Assembly (NCBI RefSeq): GCF_008632075.1
Contig: NZ_VWVM01000005.1
Location: forward strand, 1-64,000
DNA length: 64,000 nucleotides
Direction of reading: 5' to 3'
Source of the DNA: Candidatus Pantoea gossypiicola
GTDB taxonomy: Bacteria; Pseudomonadota; Gammaproteobacteria; Enterobacterales; Enterobacteriaceae
A program made the translations under genes and the position numbers. Each line of letters opens with the position of its first letter. The stretch's first letter is position 1. Positions 9,170-18,533 of this stretch are shown piece by piece. The notes under the pieces were generated by a model. That model did not search any database. It was not told the origin of the DNA and saw nothing but the letters and a program-made list of their open reading frames with translations.

Positions 9170-9958
9170 GAGGTTCACCTTTGTTGAGGTTCAAAAGCAG
9201 ACAAAAGAAATTCAAATAATTTATTCCTGATCTTTTTATCGTCAGCTTCTGATAATCCTTTAAGGGTCTTTATCATTAATTCAGTACTCTTATTAATTAG
9301 AAACCCATTGTTTTGCGATGTAATTATCTGCCTGCTAATTGATGGGAATTTTGGTTAAGATTATGATTAGTATAATTAATTAAGGGGGTAGGTTTTCTTG
9401 TAAGGGTTCTTTTACTACCTGAATAATTATTTATTGATCTTGATCAATTTAATGATTGTTGAAAATCAGGCTGAAAGGATTCCAGCGATTTTAAAACATC
9501 CTTATCAATAAACTGGCGCTTTCAGGGGGCTGCGGCCGTTAACGCACCGCTGCGGAAACTATTATTATTTCGCCAGCGCCTTCAGACCTGCTCGATGTGT
9601 TTGCCCCACACTATCTTATTTGCCGGTTAAAAAGCGGGGAAACCTCTTCATTGCCCTATTCCGGCTAAAGAGTCCCGGTTTTAGCATTTGTGATCGCCGT
9701 CGCGGGCTGTTTCGTGAGGAGTATGAGTTTGCCACGCTGCGGGAGAATCTGGGGCTGGACGTGATTTAACAGCCGGGCTTACTCTCATCGCGGAGAATGT
9801 TGTCGCCCGTACCGCACGGAGCCTGCCAGAAGATGACGTGCGGTTAATTTAACCACCACGAAATTTGCATCGCGCCATACTCTTTACTAAAACCGTTTTG
9901 CAAATCACTGCCTGCCCGATATAACAGACATTCACTCTACTGAATGCGAACTCACTGA
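9170..9958. other. Long AT-rich intergenic region with a C-terminal gene fragment
   Basis: 9170-9500 is AT-rich and probably carries the chemoreceptor promoter (minus strand). An open plus-strand frame at 9620-9769 without a start reads ...SICDRRRGLFREEYEF... and ends LGLDVI-stop. It looks like the tail of a lost protein gene, not identifiable. The remainder shows no gene. Confidence 0.35.
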
Positions 9959-10240
9959 ATGTCAGACTACAGATTCTATTCCAGGGGCAAACACACCCTT
10001 GCATTGAAAAGATTAGACGTAAACCGGGCTTTAGATCTGACAGAGCAGGGATATAAAAAACAGTTCGAAGAAGTTCGTGCATCAGATGAAACAGAGGCGC
10101 AGGCACGCTTCGCGGATATTCGCAGGAACCAGCGTATCGACCAGCACAACTTTCTGGCGGGCGCGGCGACCATGCCGCTGATTGGCGTGCTGACAGCGGT
10201 AGCCACCTTTCTCTTCTGGCGAAAAAGAGCAGGAAAGTAG
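9959..10240 (+). CDS. Small single-pass membrane protein, 93 residues
   Basis: A charged N-terminal helix (about 65 residues, rich in Arg, Glu, Gln) followed by one hydrophobic segment AGAATMPLIGVLTAVATFLF and a basic WRKRAGK tail. That predicts a C-tail-anchored inner-membrane protein with a cytosolic helical domain. RBS weak. No family recognised. Confidence 0.45.
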   Translation: MSDYRFYSRGKHTLALKRLDVNRALDLTEQGYKKQFEEVRASDETEAQARFADIRRNQRIDQHNFLAGAATMPLIGVLTAVATFLFWRKRAGK

Positions 10241-10335
10241 GGCGCTCCTGATGCAGAGGGTCACTATAGCTGTTCTGATCACCCGTTTCACCAGGGCTCA
10301 GATTCCGTCGCCTCTTCACTTAAAAGTATTTATCT

Positions 10336-10737
10336 ATGAAAACGGTCATCGCTATTTTCTGCTGCATTCTGTCAGCTGGTTGTGCGCCTCTTACACCACA
10401 TGAATGTATTAAAAAAAGCGCACTTGATAGTTGTAGTTATAAACGTTCAGGAAAAGTCAGCGACAAAGATATCTATGGCCAGCAGGCATCGGGTATTAAA
10501 AAATCTCTGGATGCCGCGCTGTCAGCACCGCACGCCTGGAACGGGAAACGCTGTAATGTGCATCTGGATTTTAAAAAGGATGGCACCCTGGAGAACTTTA
10601 TTATTAAAAGGGGCGATAAACATTACTGCCAGGCATTAGCCGAGGCAGCAAAACGCGCCAGATTCCCGGCGTTTACCGATCAGCAAGGTTTTGACGTAAT
10701 GGGATCGGCGCGCTGGAATATGGAAAGGCAACCCTGA
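10336..10737 (+). CDS. Lipoprotein with TolA C-terminal-like domain
   Basis: A 133-residue lipoprotein with signal peptide and lipobox LSAGC (cysteine 16). Residues about 45-133 follow the fold pattern of TolA domain III: a GQQASGIKKSLDAAL helix, a cysteine-bearing strand (RCNVHLDFKKDGTL), a GDKHYCQALAEAAKRARFP segment with the second cysteine of the TolA disulphide, and a final strand. In TolA this periplasmic domain binds TolB, Pal and, when parasitised, colicins and filamentous phage pIII. Here the long helical domain II and the membrane anchor are missing. Stand-alone gene followed by its own terminator. Possible roles are envelope integrity or interference with phage/colicin docking, both inference. 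Confidence 0.75.
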   Translation: MKTVIAIFCCILSAGCAPLTPHECIKKSALDSCSYKRSGKVSDKDIYGQQASGIKKSLDAALSAPHAWNGKRCNVHLDFKKDGTLENFIIKRGDKHYCQALAEAAKRARFPAFTDQQGFDVMGSARWNMERQP

Positions 10738-10776
10738 CACGCATTAAACCGTTAATTCTGAACGCCCGCCCGGTTA

Positions 10777-10799
10777 AGCCCGAGCGGGCTCCTTTATTT
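10777..10799 (+). terminator. Intrinsic terminator after the TolA-like lipoprotein
   Basis: Stem AGCCCG/CGGGCT with a two-base loop followed by CCTTTATTT, 40 bases past the stop. Confidence 0.65.
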
Positions 10800-10996
10800 G
10801 CAGGCACATTCCTCATCCCGCAACAAATCCGTTACCGCTCGCAAATCATTGCAAATTTTATGCACAGAACACAGACAGAATAGAACCCCTCTCTGCTATT
10901 TGATTAAAGTCCGCTGCCTTCCACATGCCGTTACATCACACTCGGTTATCTCTTTACACCTATATAGCATCTGGCCTATATTAATAAGGATATTCT

Positions 10997-11350
10997 GTGT
11001 GGATGATTAAAACGACAGAGCGGTTTGATCGCTGGATTACGCTACTCAATGACAGCGATCGCGCCTGCGTGCTGGCTGCATTGATGGTGTTGCGGGAAAA
11101 GGGGCCGGGATTAGGGCGACCCTATGCGGATACGCTCAAAGACTCTGCACATGTGAATATGAAAGAGTTACGTATCCAGAGCCGCGGCGACCCAATAAGG
11201 GCTTTCTTTGCTTTTGACCCGAACCGCACGGCAATTGTGCTGTGTGCCGGTAATAAGGCGGGCAATGAAAAGCGATTTTATCGGGAGATGCTTCCGGTTG
11301 CCGATCGGGAATTAACACACTGGCTAAAAAGCTTTAACCATAAGGAGTAA
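10997..11350 (+). CDS. HigB-like toxin (phage Gp49/DUF891 type)
   Basis: A 117-residue RelE-superfamily mRNA interferase, expected to cleave mRNA on the ribosome. Family marks: DSDRACVLAALMVLREKGPGLGRPYADTLKDS, then MKELRIQSRGDPIRAFFAFDPNRTAIVLCAGNKAG with the conserved RIQ, R and basic residues of Gp49-like toxins. GTG 10997 sits six bases after AAGGA; ATG 11003 is the alternative. The antitoxin gene starts five bases after its stop with its own TAAGGAG, so the two form one operon with toxin first, as in HigBA. Confidence 0.85.
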   Translation: MWMIKTTERFDRWITLLNDSDRACVLAALMVLREKGPGLGRPYADTLKDSAHVNMKELRIQSRGDPIRAFFAFDPNRTAIVLCAGNKAGNEKRFYREMLPVADRELTHWLKSFNHKE

Positions 11351-11354
11351 CGTG

Positions 11355-11657
11355 ATGGGCAGAACGCTGGAACAGCTTATTGCGGATGAAAAACCGGAAG
11401 TCGTTGCCGACGCACGGGCCATGGCGACCGAAATTCTGCTCAACATTCACCTTGCCGAGCTGCGTGAGAAAGTACAGAAAACGCAGGTGGAAATGGCGCA
11501 GGCGCTGGGCATCACACAGCCGACCGTGGCGGGCATGGAGAAGCCGGGGCGTGACCTGAAGCTTTCCACGCTCAAACGCTACGTCGATGCGGCAGGGGGA
11601 AAACTGCAGCTGGTAGTGGAGCTGCCGGATGGTTCCCACTACGGATTCGTGGTGTAA
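11355..11657 (+). CDS. HigA-like antitoxin, XRE family
   Basis: About 100 residues. The helix-turn-helix lies in the middle: KVQKTQVEMAQALGITQPTVAGMEKPG. A C-terminal part GGKLQLVVELPDGSHYGF is typical of antitoxins of Gp49-type toxins. It should bind and neutralise the toxin and repress the operon. ATG 11355 is preferred (RBS spacing seven bases) over GTG 11352. Confidence 0.87.
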   Translation: MGRTLEQLIADEKPEVVADARAMATEILLNIHLAELREKVQKTQVEMAQALGITQPTVAGMEKPGRDLKLSTLKRYVDAAGGKLQLVVELPDGSHYGFVV

Positions 11658-11703
11658 GCCTCAGGCGGGAAAACCATGCCGCCGTGATTAAATACATAAA
11701 TGC

Positions 11704-11738
11704 AAAAAGCCCGCTCAGGTTTCCCTGAGCGGGCTTTT
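11704..11738 (-). terminator. Terminator hairpin, copy of the tRNA-Asn terminator
   Basis: Perfect 14-base stem (11705-11718 with 11725-11738) with loop GTTTCC and A/T runs on both sides. Nearly the same as the hairpin after tRNA-Asn at 233-266, and at the same distance from the tRNA 3'-end copy. Confidence 0.8.
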
Positions 11739-11745
11739 CTAATTC

Positions 11746-11842
11746 TGGCTCCTCTGACTGGGATCACCTTTGCCAGTAACTGGCTAATAAGGAAGCTAAA
11801 CTTGAATCTTCATCCTGTCAAGACCACCAAAATGACCACCAT
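11746..11842 (-). repeat. Attachment-site-like repeat, tRNA-Asn 3' end plus arm region (copy 1)
   Basis: 11746-11761 is identical to the last 16 bases of tRNA-Asn; after that the tRNA sequence stops and non-tRNA DNA begins. The following 80 bases, including the repeated word GACCACC (twice, ten bases apart, like integrase arm sites), recur at 49485-49581. This is the expected structure of an island end at a tRNA-Asn gene. The orientation means the element extends to the right, and that the interrupted tRNA is a second Asn gene rather than the intact one at 275-350. Confidence 0.75.
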
Positions 11843-11995
11843 TAGTTGTGGGTTAAATAAATCTGTTTATAGGCATTCAATGTTCCCTAATTGTGGCGCT
11901 GGGAAGCCTACTTGTGCGGTCGTACCTGCTATAAAAATAGTACTGACTGAGGCCAATAAGACTTGTTAGCAAAAAGCGGTTTGTTCGCTTTTTGC

Positions 11996-13215
11996 TGTGA
12001 GTTCAACGGGTCGATGCAACGCTATCCTTAATCAAGGGGGACGTTGCCATGAAACGAAGAACGCGGATTTACTAAACGTCGGAACAGAAAGCGATTATCC
12101 AAGACAGATACAAACAAGGTGATTCCGTGCATGATATCGCCAGAATGTTCGACAGATATCATTCTTCTATTATGCCCACTATCCACCAGACTGGTGGATA
12201 CCGTCCCCCTGTCGGAAAGCGGCACCCGTTAGCGCTTTCACTTGATGAAAGAGAGGAAATATCCAGAGCGCTTGTAGCAAAAATCAGCATCAGAGCGATC
12301 GCAAACAAACTATCGAGAGCTCCCTCAACGATTAGCCGCGAGATTAAGAGGCACGGTGGTGCAAAACAATATCGTGCATCAAAAGCGGATGCTGCTGCGT
12401 GGGAAAATGCTCTGAGACCAAAACCTTGCAAGCTAATTGAAAGACCTACACTTTGTAAAATCATCGCAGAGAAGATGCATCAGGACTGGTCGCCGGAACA
12501 AATCGCCGGTTGGCTGAAACGCTGTTATCCGGATAATCAGGAAATGCATGTGTTACATGAAACGATATATAAAACGCTTTTCATACAAACTCGGGGGGCA
12601 TTAAAAAAAGAACTGCAGCAATGCCTCCGAAGCGGAAGAGCCGTGCGTAGATCCAGAACGTCATCGCTTAAAGGGAAAGGATTAGGATCAATCTCGAATG
12701 CGGTACAGATAAGCGAGAGGCCACCTGAAGCCGCAGACAGAGCCATACCGGGTCACTGGGAAGGTGACCTGATCCAGGGCTCGAAAAACTCCTGTATCGT
12801 CACCCTCGTAGAACGCCATTCCCGCTTTGTTATGTTGGCCAAAATCAGGGACAACAAGACCATAACCGTTATATCTGCACTCATCAGGCAAGCCCGGGGA
12901 TTACCTGTTGAGCTTTATAAAACATTAACCTGGGATCGAGGAGCTGAAATGACCAGCCACACCCGATTTACTGTAGCTACAGACATCCAGATTTACTTCT
13001 GTGATCCTCAATCTCCCTGGCAGGTGGCTCAAATGAAAATACGAATAGGTTGCTCAGACAATATTTTCCAAAGAGAACTGACTTATCGATTCACAGCCAG
13101 CAGAGACTAAACAGCGTTGCCAGACAGCTCAACGAAAGACCGAGAAAAACGCTAGACTATGAATCACCCGCAGAACGGTTCAATCAGTGTGTTGCATCCA
13201 TCAGTTGAACTCACA
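11996..13215 (+). mobile_element. IS30-family insertion sequence, inactivated
   Basis: Bounded by 25-base terminal inverted repeats (11996-12020 and 13191-13215, 22 of 25 matching), with one transposase frame between them. The transposase is broken, so it cannot move by itself. Confidence 0.88.
12049..13208 (+). pseudogene. IS30-family transposase, nonsense and frameshift
   Basis: Would encode a DDE transposase of about 386 residues. Visible parts: an N-terminal HTH (EEISRALVAKISIRAIANKLSRAPSTISREI), the catalytic-core motifs GHWEGDLIQG and LTWDRGAEM, and [10 protein letters not shown]. Codon 9 (12073-12075) is TAA, downstream of a good RBS (AAGGGGG). Near 13030 the frame shifts: the expected NENTN...LLRQYFP block and the C-terminus up to 13208 continue intact in another frame. 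Two independent lesions show it is dead. Confidence 0.9.
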
Positions 13216-13224
13216 GCTCATAGA

Positions 13225-14515
13225 GGATTTGACCTGCCCCCGGTATTAGATACAACCGTCAGTCCATAATGTCGGTTTGTTGAACCGCTCCCCGTATGTG
13301 ATCCATTCATAATCAGGAATAACTGGCTTCATTCTGGCTGCATATTCTGGCAACCGGCAGATTTTACGGCAAATTCGGAGGGGGTCATCCAGCCCAGCGC
13401 AGAATGGGGACGACTTTGGTTATAGTGTATGCGCCAGGCTTCGATTTTGCACCGCGCATCCTCCAGGGACATGAACCAGCTCTCGTTCAGACATTCCTGT
13501 CGCAGCCTGCCGTTGAAGGACTCTACCGTCGCATTGTCCGTCGGCGTTCTGGGGCGTGAGAAGTCGATACGGATACCCCGTTCATACACCCAGCTGTCCA
13601 GCATTTTCCCCGCAAATTCAGAGCCGTTGTCGGTTTTCAGCATCTGAGGTAACGGACGCCTGAGCTCTATGCTGTTCAGCATTTCCGCCACTTCTGTTGA
13701 ACGCAGATTCTGCACCACGCAGATCCCCAGGCATTCGCGGGTGTACAGGTCTATAACCGTCAGCAGGCGTAGTCGCCTTCCGTCAAACAACGCATCAGAG
13801 ACAAAATCCATGCCCCAGACGTGATTCGGATACAGCCCCTGAGGCTGCGGCTGTCGCCGCTGTGCGGATTTATTACGGCGTGGACGCTTGGGGCGCAGCG
13901 ACAGGCCCTGTTCACTGTACAGGCGGCAAATGCGTTTGTGGTTATCACGCCAGCTTTCCCGCCTGAGCATCACGTGTACCCTGCGGTAGCCATGGTGAAC
14001 CCTGGTTTAGGTAATCTCCCTGATGCGCAGGCGCAGCGCACTGTCGTCTGCCGCAACGGAATGGTACCGGAACGAGCTGCGGCTGAGCCATAGCGCAAAA
14101 CAGATTTGTCTTTCGCTGGCACCGTATCGGGCCTGTAAATCCCTGATCCATTCGCGCAGGCGTGCCAGCGTCAGTTCTTTTTTGCCAGCACGTCCTGCAG
14201 CATAGCCTTGTCGAGGCTGAGATCGGCCACCAGTTTCTTCAGACGCAGGTTTTCCTCTTCCAGCTGGCGCATGTGCTTTAGTTCTGAGGGTGAAATGCCA
14301 CCGTATTTCTTACACCAGGTGTAAAACGTGGCGTCGGAGATGCCCAGCTTGCGGCAGACGTCCGGTACGGACATCCCCAGCTCGGCCTGCTACAGGGCAA
14401 AGACAATCTGCTCTTCGGTAAATCGTGACTTTTTCATCGGCACCACCTCCGTTCAGGGGAGTGTTTATCATGCCGGAATTCTGTTTCTGAATGGAGCAGG
14501 ATTTTGGGTCAGTGT
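13225..14515 (-). mobile_element. IS3-family insertion sequence, inactivated
   Basis: A two-frame IS3-type element (IS51/IS407-like layout) on the minus strand. Ends are approximate; I did not find a convincing pair of terminal inverted repeats. Its upstream end lies directly against the truncated lactonase gene, so it probably caused that truncation. Confidence 0.75.
13329..14437 (-). pseudogene. IS3-family transposase OrfA/OrfB with internal stops
   Basis: OrfA (from ATG 14437, KKSRFTEEQIVFAL) carries the HTH and the leucine-zipper segment LKHMRQLEEENLRLKKLVADL, but has an early TAG right after FAL. OrfB holds the rve integrase core: WGMDFVSDAL, LKTDNGSEF and the DDE glutamate region ATVESFNGRLRQECLNE. 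It is also interrupted by TAA in the segment EIT-stop-TRVHHGYRRVH, near 14008. The element cannot encode a full OrfAB transposase. Confidence 0.88.
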
Positions 14516-14517
14516 CA

Positions 14518-14673
14518 CCCCAGCAGTTGCAGCGCGTCGGTTTACTCGTTCAGCGCGTAGCGTGCGATGGTGCCATCACTGGCTTCTAATATGTAGACAA
14601 AAGTTTGCGCCAGCAGTGGCGCGCTGGCGGCAATCGATGCCATGAGCGCCACCGCACGTAATATTCTCTTCAT
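14518..14673 (-). pseudogene. N-terminal remnant of a secreted lactonase-like beta-propeller
   Basis: A signal peptide (MKRILRAVALMASIAASAPLLA) followed by the first propeller strand FVYILEASDGTIARYALNE, an in-frame TAA where lysine is expected, then TDALQLLG and the IS3 element. The pattern matches the start of 6-phosphogluconolactonase/carboxymuconate cyclase-like lactonases. It begins 10 bases after the stop of the glucarate-dehydratase-like gene, so it was the third gene of that operon. Confidence 0.7.
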
Positions 14674-14682
14674 TTCGCTTCC

Positions 14683-16026
14683 TTAGCGAACCATTGACGG
14701 ACGTTTGGCATCATAGCGCCAGTTATCAATTAAAAATTGCATCCCCAGCGCATCGTTTCGGTTCTTATCCGGCAGCGCGTTGTAAAGCGCATGCGCCTCC
14801 TCGACGCGTTCCATATTCAATTCGATGCCAAAACCCGGGCCTGGCGGTAATTCCAGATAGCCATCGCGGATCTGCGGCGGTTGATGCGTCAGTTGCTGGC
14901 CATCCTGCCAAATCCAGTGAGTATCAAAGGCGGTCTGACGATCGCCAGGCGCCGCTGCGCCCAGGTGCGCCACCATTGCCAGTGAGATATCAAAATGATT
15001 ATTGGAGTGGCAGCCGGTGGTCAGCCCCCATTCGTTGCACAATTGCGCTATCACGTTGGCATTGCGCATCGTCCAGAAGTGCGGATCGGCAAGCGGAATG
15101 TCGATGGCGTTAAGTTGCAGCGCATGATGTAATTGGCGCCAGTCGTTAGCAATCATATTGGTCGCGACCGCCACGCCCGTGGCGCGACGGAATTCGGCAA
15201 GCGTTTCCCGCCCTGAATACCCTTGCTCAGCACCACAGGGATCTTCCAGATAGGGCACCTTTCCTGCCAACTGTTTACCAAAGCGAATCGCCTCATCCAG
15301 CGACCAGCTGGCATTGGGGTCGACAGTGACGCGCGCGCCGGGAAACCGCGCCAGTAGCGCTTCAACCGTTTCCACTTCCGCTTCGCCTGCCAGCACGCCG
15401 CCTTTTAGCTTGAAGTCACGAAAGCCGTACTGCTCCACTGCCGCTTCCGCCAGCCGTTGAACGCCAGCGCTGTCCATTGCCGCCTCATGACGCAGACGGA
15501 ACCAGCCATCCGCCGCGTTATCGCCCGAGCGGTACTGCATTGTGGTGCGCTTGCGATCGGCGATATAGAACAGATAACCCAGCACCGGAATACGCTCACG
15601 CTGTTTGCCGCTGGCAAGCAGATCGGCGACCGGCAGGTTAAACAGCTTGCCTTGCAGGTCTAGTAGCGCGGCCTCAATCGCCGCCGCAGCGTTATAAAAC
15701 TTCTCCGGATTCATCTGCGGAATGTGGATGTCGTTGGTGTGTGAAGTGTGCTTCTGACGCGCCTCACTGTTGAAAAGCTGGCTCAGCGTGGCATTCAGGC
15801 GCAGCAGCGAGCTGCCTACAATCAGCGGGCGAAACTGCTCCAGCAACTGCAACGTCGAGGCATGACAGGGCGTTTCGCCCACCCCGGTATGCCCGGCAGA
15901 ATCGGTGAGGATCACGATAATGCGCGTGAAGAAGCAGTTATGGGCACCGCCGATATTCAAAAGCATGCTGTCATAACCAGCAACTGGGACGATGCGCATG
16001 GTATTAATGACTGGACTGTCTGACAT
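14683..16026 (-). CDS. Glucarate dehydratase-like enzyme (enolase superfamily)
   Basis: A 447-residue cytosolic enzyme expected to dehydrate a hexarate such as D-glucarate. Superfamily residues are in place: FKLKGG (catalytic K-x-K), VDPNASW and YLEDPCG (metal ligands), ATNMIANDW, PLADPHFW and CHSNNHF with the catalytic histidine. The C-terminus KRPSMVR also matches glucarate dehydratases. The capping region (residues about 65-110) differs from canonical GudD, so the substrate may be altered, as in GudX-type paralogues. Overlaps the upstream transporter gene by 23 bases, indicating translational coupling. Confidence 0.87.
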   Translation of the reverse strand: MSDSPVINTMRIVPVAGYDSMLLNIGGAHNCFFTRIIVILTDSAGHTGVGETPCHASTLQLLEQFRPLIVGSSLLRLNATLSQLFNSEARQKHTSHTNDIHIPQMNPEKFYNAAAAIEAALLDLQGKLFNLPVADLLASGKQRERIPVLGYLFYIADRKRTTMQYRSGDNAADGWFRLRHEAAMDSAGVQRLAEAAVEQYGFRDFKLKGGVLAGEAEVETVEALLARFPGARVTVDPNASWSLDEAIRFGKQLAGKVPYLEDPCGAEQGYSGRETLAEFRRATGVAVATNMIANDWRQLHHALQLNAIDIPLADPHFWTMRNANVIAQLCNEWGLTTGCHSNNHFDISLAMVAHLGAAAPGDRQTAFDTHWIWQDGQQLTHQPPQIRDGYLELPPGPGFGIELNMERVEEAHALYNALPDKNRNDALGMQFLIDNWRYDAKRPSMVR

Positions 16027-17356
16027 GAAGTCTCTCCTTGTGACCTAAAGCGGGGGGAACAGGTTTGGTGCGCAGCAACAGCCACAGGCCGGTCACCACG
16101 GACACGCTGGTCAGCGCGTAGAGGCCGCCGGTGGTGCTGCCGGTGTGCATCTCCAGATAGCCAAACACCGTGGGTGCGAAGAATCCGCCAAGGTTGCCGA
16201 CAGAGTTGATCATCGCAATGCCCGGTGCCGCTATCGAGACGGGCAGTTCGCTTTGCGGCATCGGCCAGAAGAACGCGGCACTGAATTTGGAACCGATGCA
16301 AGCCACAATCATCGCCACAAAGCCAAACCACGGCGTGCCAAGCGTGGCCATAAAGGTGCCGCATGCGGCGATCAGCATGGCGATGCCCAGCCCTTTCTCC
16401 AGCTTATCGCGATAACGGTCGGTGGCTTTGCCCAGCAGAAACAGCGCAACAATGGCGAAGAGCCACGGGATGGCGGTCAGCAGTCCGGATTCGAAACTGT
16501 TGAACCCCTGAATACGCTGGATAATTTGCGGCAACCAGAACACCAGCGTGTAACCGGTCATGGTCATGGTGAAGAAGATCAGGCAGTAGAATATAAGGCT
16601 GCGATCGGTGATCAATCCCCAGCGTCCCTGTGTGACGGCACGCTCGTCACGCGTCGCGTCTTCAATTGCCAGTTGCTGCGCGAGCGCCTGTTTTTCCGCG
16701 TCGCTGAGCCATTTCGCCCCTTCTGGCTTCGATACCAGTACAAACGCCGCCAGCAGGCCGATCACTATCGATCCGCCGCCTTCCAGAAACATGACCCATT
16801 TCCAACCCGCAAGTCCGCCGACATCGTGCATCATCAGGATTGCGCCGGTGAGCGGGCCAGAGAATAGAAACGCGCTTGCGGTTGCACTCAATACCATTGC
16901 GGTTGCGCGGCCTCGCCAGGCATTGGGCACCCACTGACGAAAATAGAACAGCACGCCAGGGAAGAAGCCCGCCTCCGCCACGCCAAGCAGGAAACGCAGC
17001 ATATAAAAATGCATTGGCGTGCTGACGAAACCGGTAAGTACCACCACCGTTCCCCAGGTGATCATAATGCGCGTGAGCCACACCCTTGCGCCGAACTTCT
17101 TCAGCATCATATTGCTGGGCACTTCAAACAACGCATAGCCGATAAAGAACAGTCCTGCGCCTAAGCCGAAGGCCGCCGCGCTGATTCCGGCATCGGTTTG
17201 CAGCTGGGCTTTGACGAAGCCAATGTTGGCGCGATCAATCTGGTTAATAATAAGCATCAGCGCCAGCATCGGGATAATGCGGCGGAAGAATTTGCCAATC
17301 GCAGAAGCGATATGCGCCTCATGATCGGCTGATAATTCATGGCGTTGTTGTGTCAT
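16004..17356 (-). CDS. MFS sugar-acid transporter (anion:cation symporter type)
   Basis: Inner-membrane proton symporter of 450 residues with 12 predicted helices and a central cytosolic loop (SKPEGAKWLSDAEKQALAQQL). The family mark DRANIGFVKAQL after TM1 and the GYALFEVPSNMMLKKFGAR loop place it with the ACS-family transporters of tartrate, rhamnonate, glucarate and galactarate. It leads the operon with the glucarate-dehydratase-like gene and the lost lactonase, which fits uptake of a hexarate. Confidence 0.87.
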   Translation of the reverse strand: MTQQRHELSADHEAHIASAIGKFFRRIIPMLALMLIINQIDRANIGFVKAQLQTDAGISAAAFGLGAGLFFIGYALFEVPSNMMLKKFGARVWLTRIMITWGTVVVLTGFVSTPMHFYMLRFLLGVAEAGFFPGVLFYFRQWVPNAWRGRATAMVLSATASAFLFSGPLTGAILMMHDVGGLAGWKWVMFLEGGGSIVIGLLAAFVLVSKPEGAKWLSDAEKQALAQQLAIEDATRDERAVTQGRWGLITDRSLIFYCLIFFTMTMTGYTLVFWLPQIIQRIQGFNSFESGLLTAIPWLFAIVALFLLGKATDRYRDKLEKGLGIAMLIAACGTFMATLGTPWFGFVAMIVACIGSKFSAAFFWPMPQSELPVSIAAPGIAMINSVGNLGGFFAPTVFGYLEMHTGSTTGGLYALTSVSVVTGLWLLLRTKPVPPALGHKERLHVRQSSH

Positions 17357-17529
17357 GCGTCACCTTCAGTGAGAGAAAAACACCGCTATAGTTATACGCA
17401 GCAGGGTTGGTGAGTAGTTATGTATTTTTGCCCTGGAAGGGTTAGGCAAATGCCATACAGTTATAAAATTTCATAAGGTTATGTAAATTCACGTCGAAGA
17501 GTTTCGTGCGGGTTTGTGCGCTGGCTCAC
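17357..17529. promoter_or_regulatory. Upstream region of the sugar-acid operon
   Basis: AT-rich segment holding the presumed promoter of the minus-strand transporter gene. No regulator gene survives directly beside it; the neighbouring DNA is transposase debris. Confidence 0.4.
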
Positions 17530-17905
17530 TCAGGAGGTGATGTCCGCTTCACGCGCTGAGACATTCGACAAGCTTTTTATGGCTTCAGTAAGGGCGAGTT
17601 TCGCGCTTGGAGAGCCAGCAAATACTTTGCTTCGTCGTAACAGGTTCTGTTTTTCCAGCAGCTATAAATTATCCGGATCTATTTGAACGCCAGAGCTCGG
17701 ATAGCGGATTGATGCGATTTTCCTTTTTCTCGCTGGCCCAGTACGATGAGTTAACCGTCTTCGCAGTCCATTCCACGAATGTCTGTCGGACGAACTTCGC
17801 ACACTGCCAACGCCAGCGTAGTTTTGAATTTCTTCGGCGCTGTTGAAGCGGTCGCGGTTATCATCCAGTGCGGCAAGCATGCGCGGTCCCATAACTGAAC
17901 AGTTG
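17530..17905 (-). pseudogene. IS110-family transposase remnant
   Basis: The C-terminal half of an IS110/IS116/IS902-type transposase, readable in two frames. First frame: VMGPRMLAALDDNRDRFNSAEEIQNYAGV (quoted in part, MGPRMLAALDDNRDRF). After a frameshift: REKGKSHQSAIRALAFK, a TAG stop, then IRIIYSCWKNRTCYDEAKYL. The N-terminal RuvC-like half is absent. Decayed. Confidence 0.75.
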
Positions 17906-18230
17906 GCAACACAAAGCCTCGGAGCTTGGGAGTACAAAGAGAATGTCAACAGGTTGTGCAGGCAGTGTAATGTAATGCCAAAACAGGTCAGACCGTGGTT
18001 CACCAAACCTGATAAGACTTCCGAACGTTGAGTTCGCTGAGGTAATTGTGAGATGTGGGCCAGCGGATTTCATTAAGGCCCGCGGCAGAACAATTGCTGC
18101 ATTAAGGCCGGCAATCGTCCTGTCCGTCATCAAGTACAATGCCTGGCAAACAACGGGAGGCGAGTCTTAAAGCTACGTTTAAGCCTAGTCAAAGTGAAAT
18201 CATGGGGACTGTTCTTACTGAGCCAGAGCG

Positions 18231-18377
18231 ATGCTAACTGAAGAACGCGCTAAACTGATACTGGCGCTGAGCGTATCGCTGCAGGCTTTATCAACAACTC
18301 CAGACGAAGGTGATTATAAAGGTAACGATGTCTTTGACAACGTGCGCGCGTTGGTTGATGCAGCAGGATTCAGATGA
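18231..18377 (+). CDS. Small hypothetical ORF, 48 residues
   Basis: MLTEERAKLILALSVSLQAL, then an acidic turn and VFDNVRALVDAAGFR-stop; a helical, soluble pattern. Weak RBS, surrounded by pseudogenes. May be real or a chance ORF. Confidence 0.3.
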   Translation: MLTEERAKLILALSVSLQALSTTPDEGDYKGNDVFDNVRALVDAAGFR

Positions 18378-18533
18378 GTAACGGATGCAGCCGCTCTGTC
18401 AGTCGGCATAAGGCGCGCGGTTAATATATGCACGTCACAAAGCTCTGTTCAGGCTTTATAAGGCTGTATGTAAATTCTCGTTAATCAGGGAATATACTTA
18501 TGTTTACCGGATATGCACCGTACTGCCGTGCTC

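Noticed and set aside
9849..10319. 156-codon minus-strand frame
   Set aside because: Opposite the small membrane protein ORF at 9959-10240; no RBS or domain.
275..11761. Reading 275-11761 as one island bounded by tRNA-Asn repeats
   Set aside because: The intact tRNA is at the left and the fragment at the right with the same orientation; for insertion into the tRNA 3' end the order should be reversed, so the two belong to different tRNA-Asn loci.
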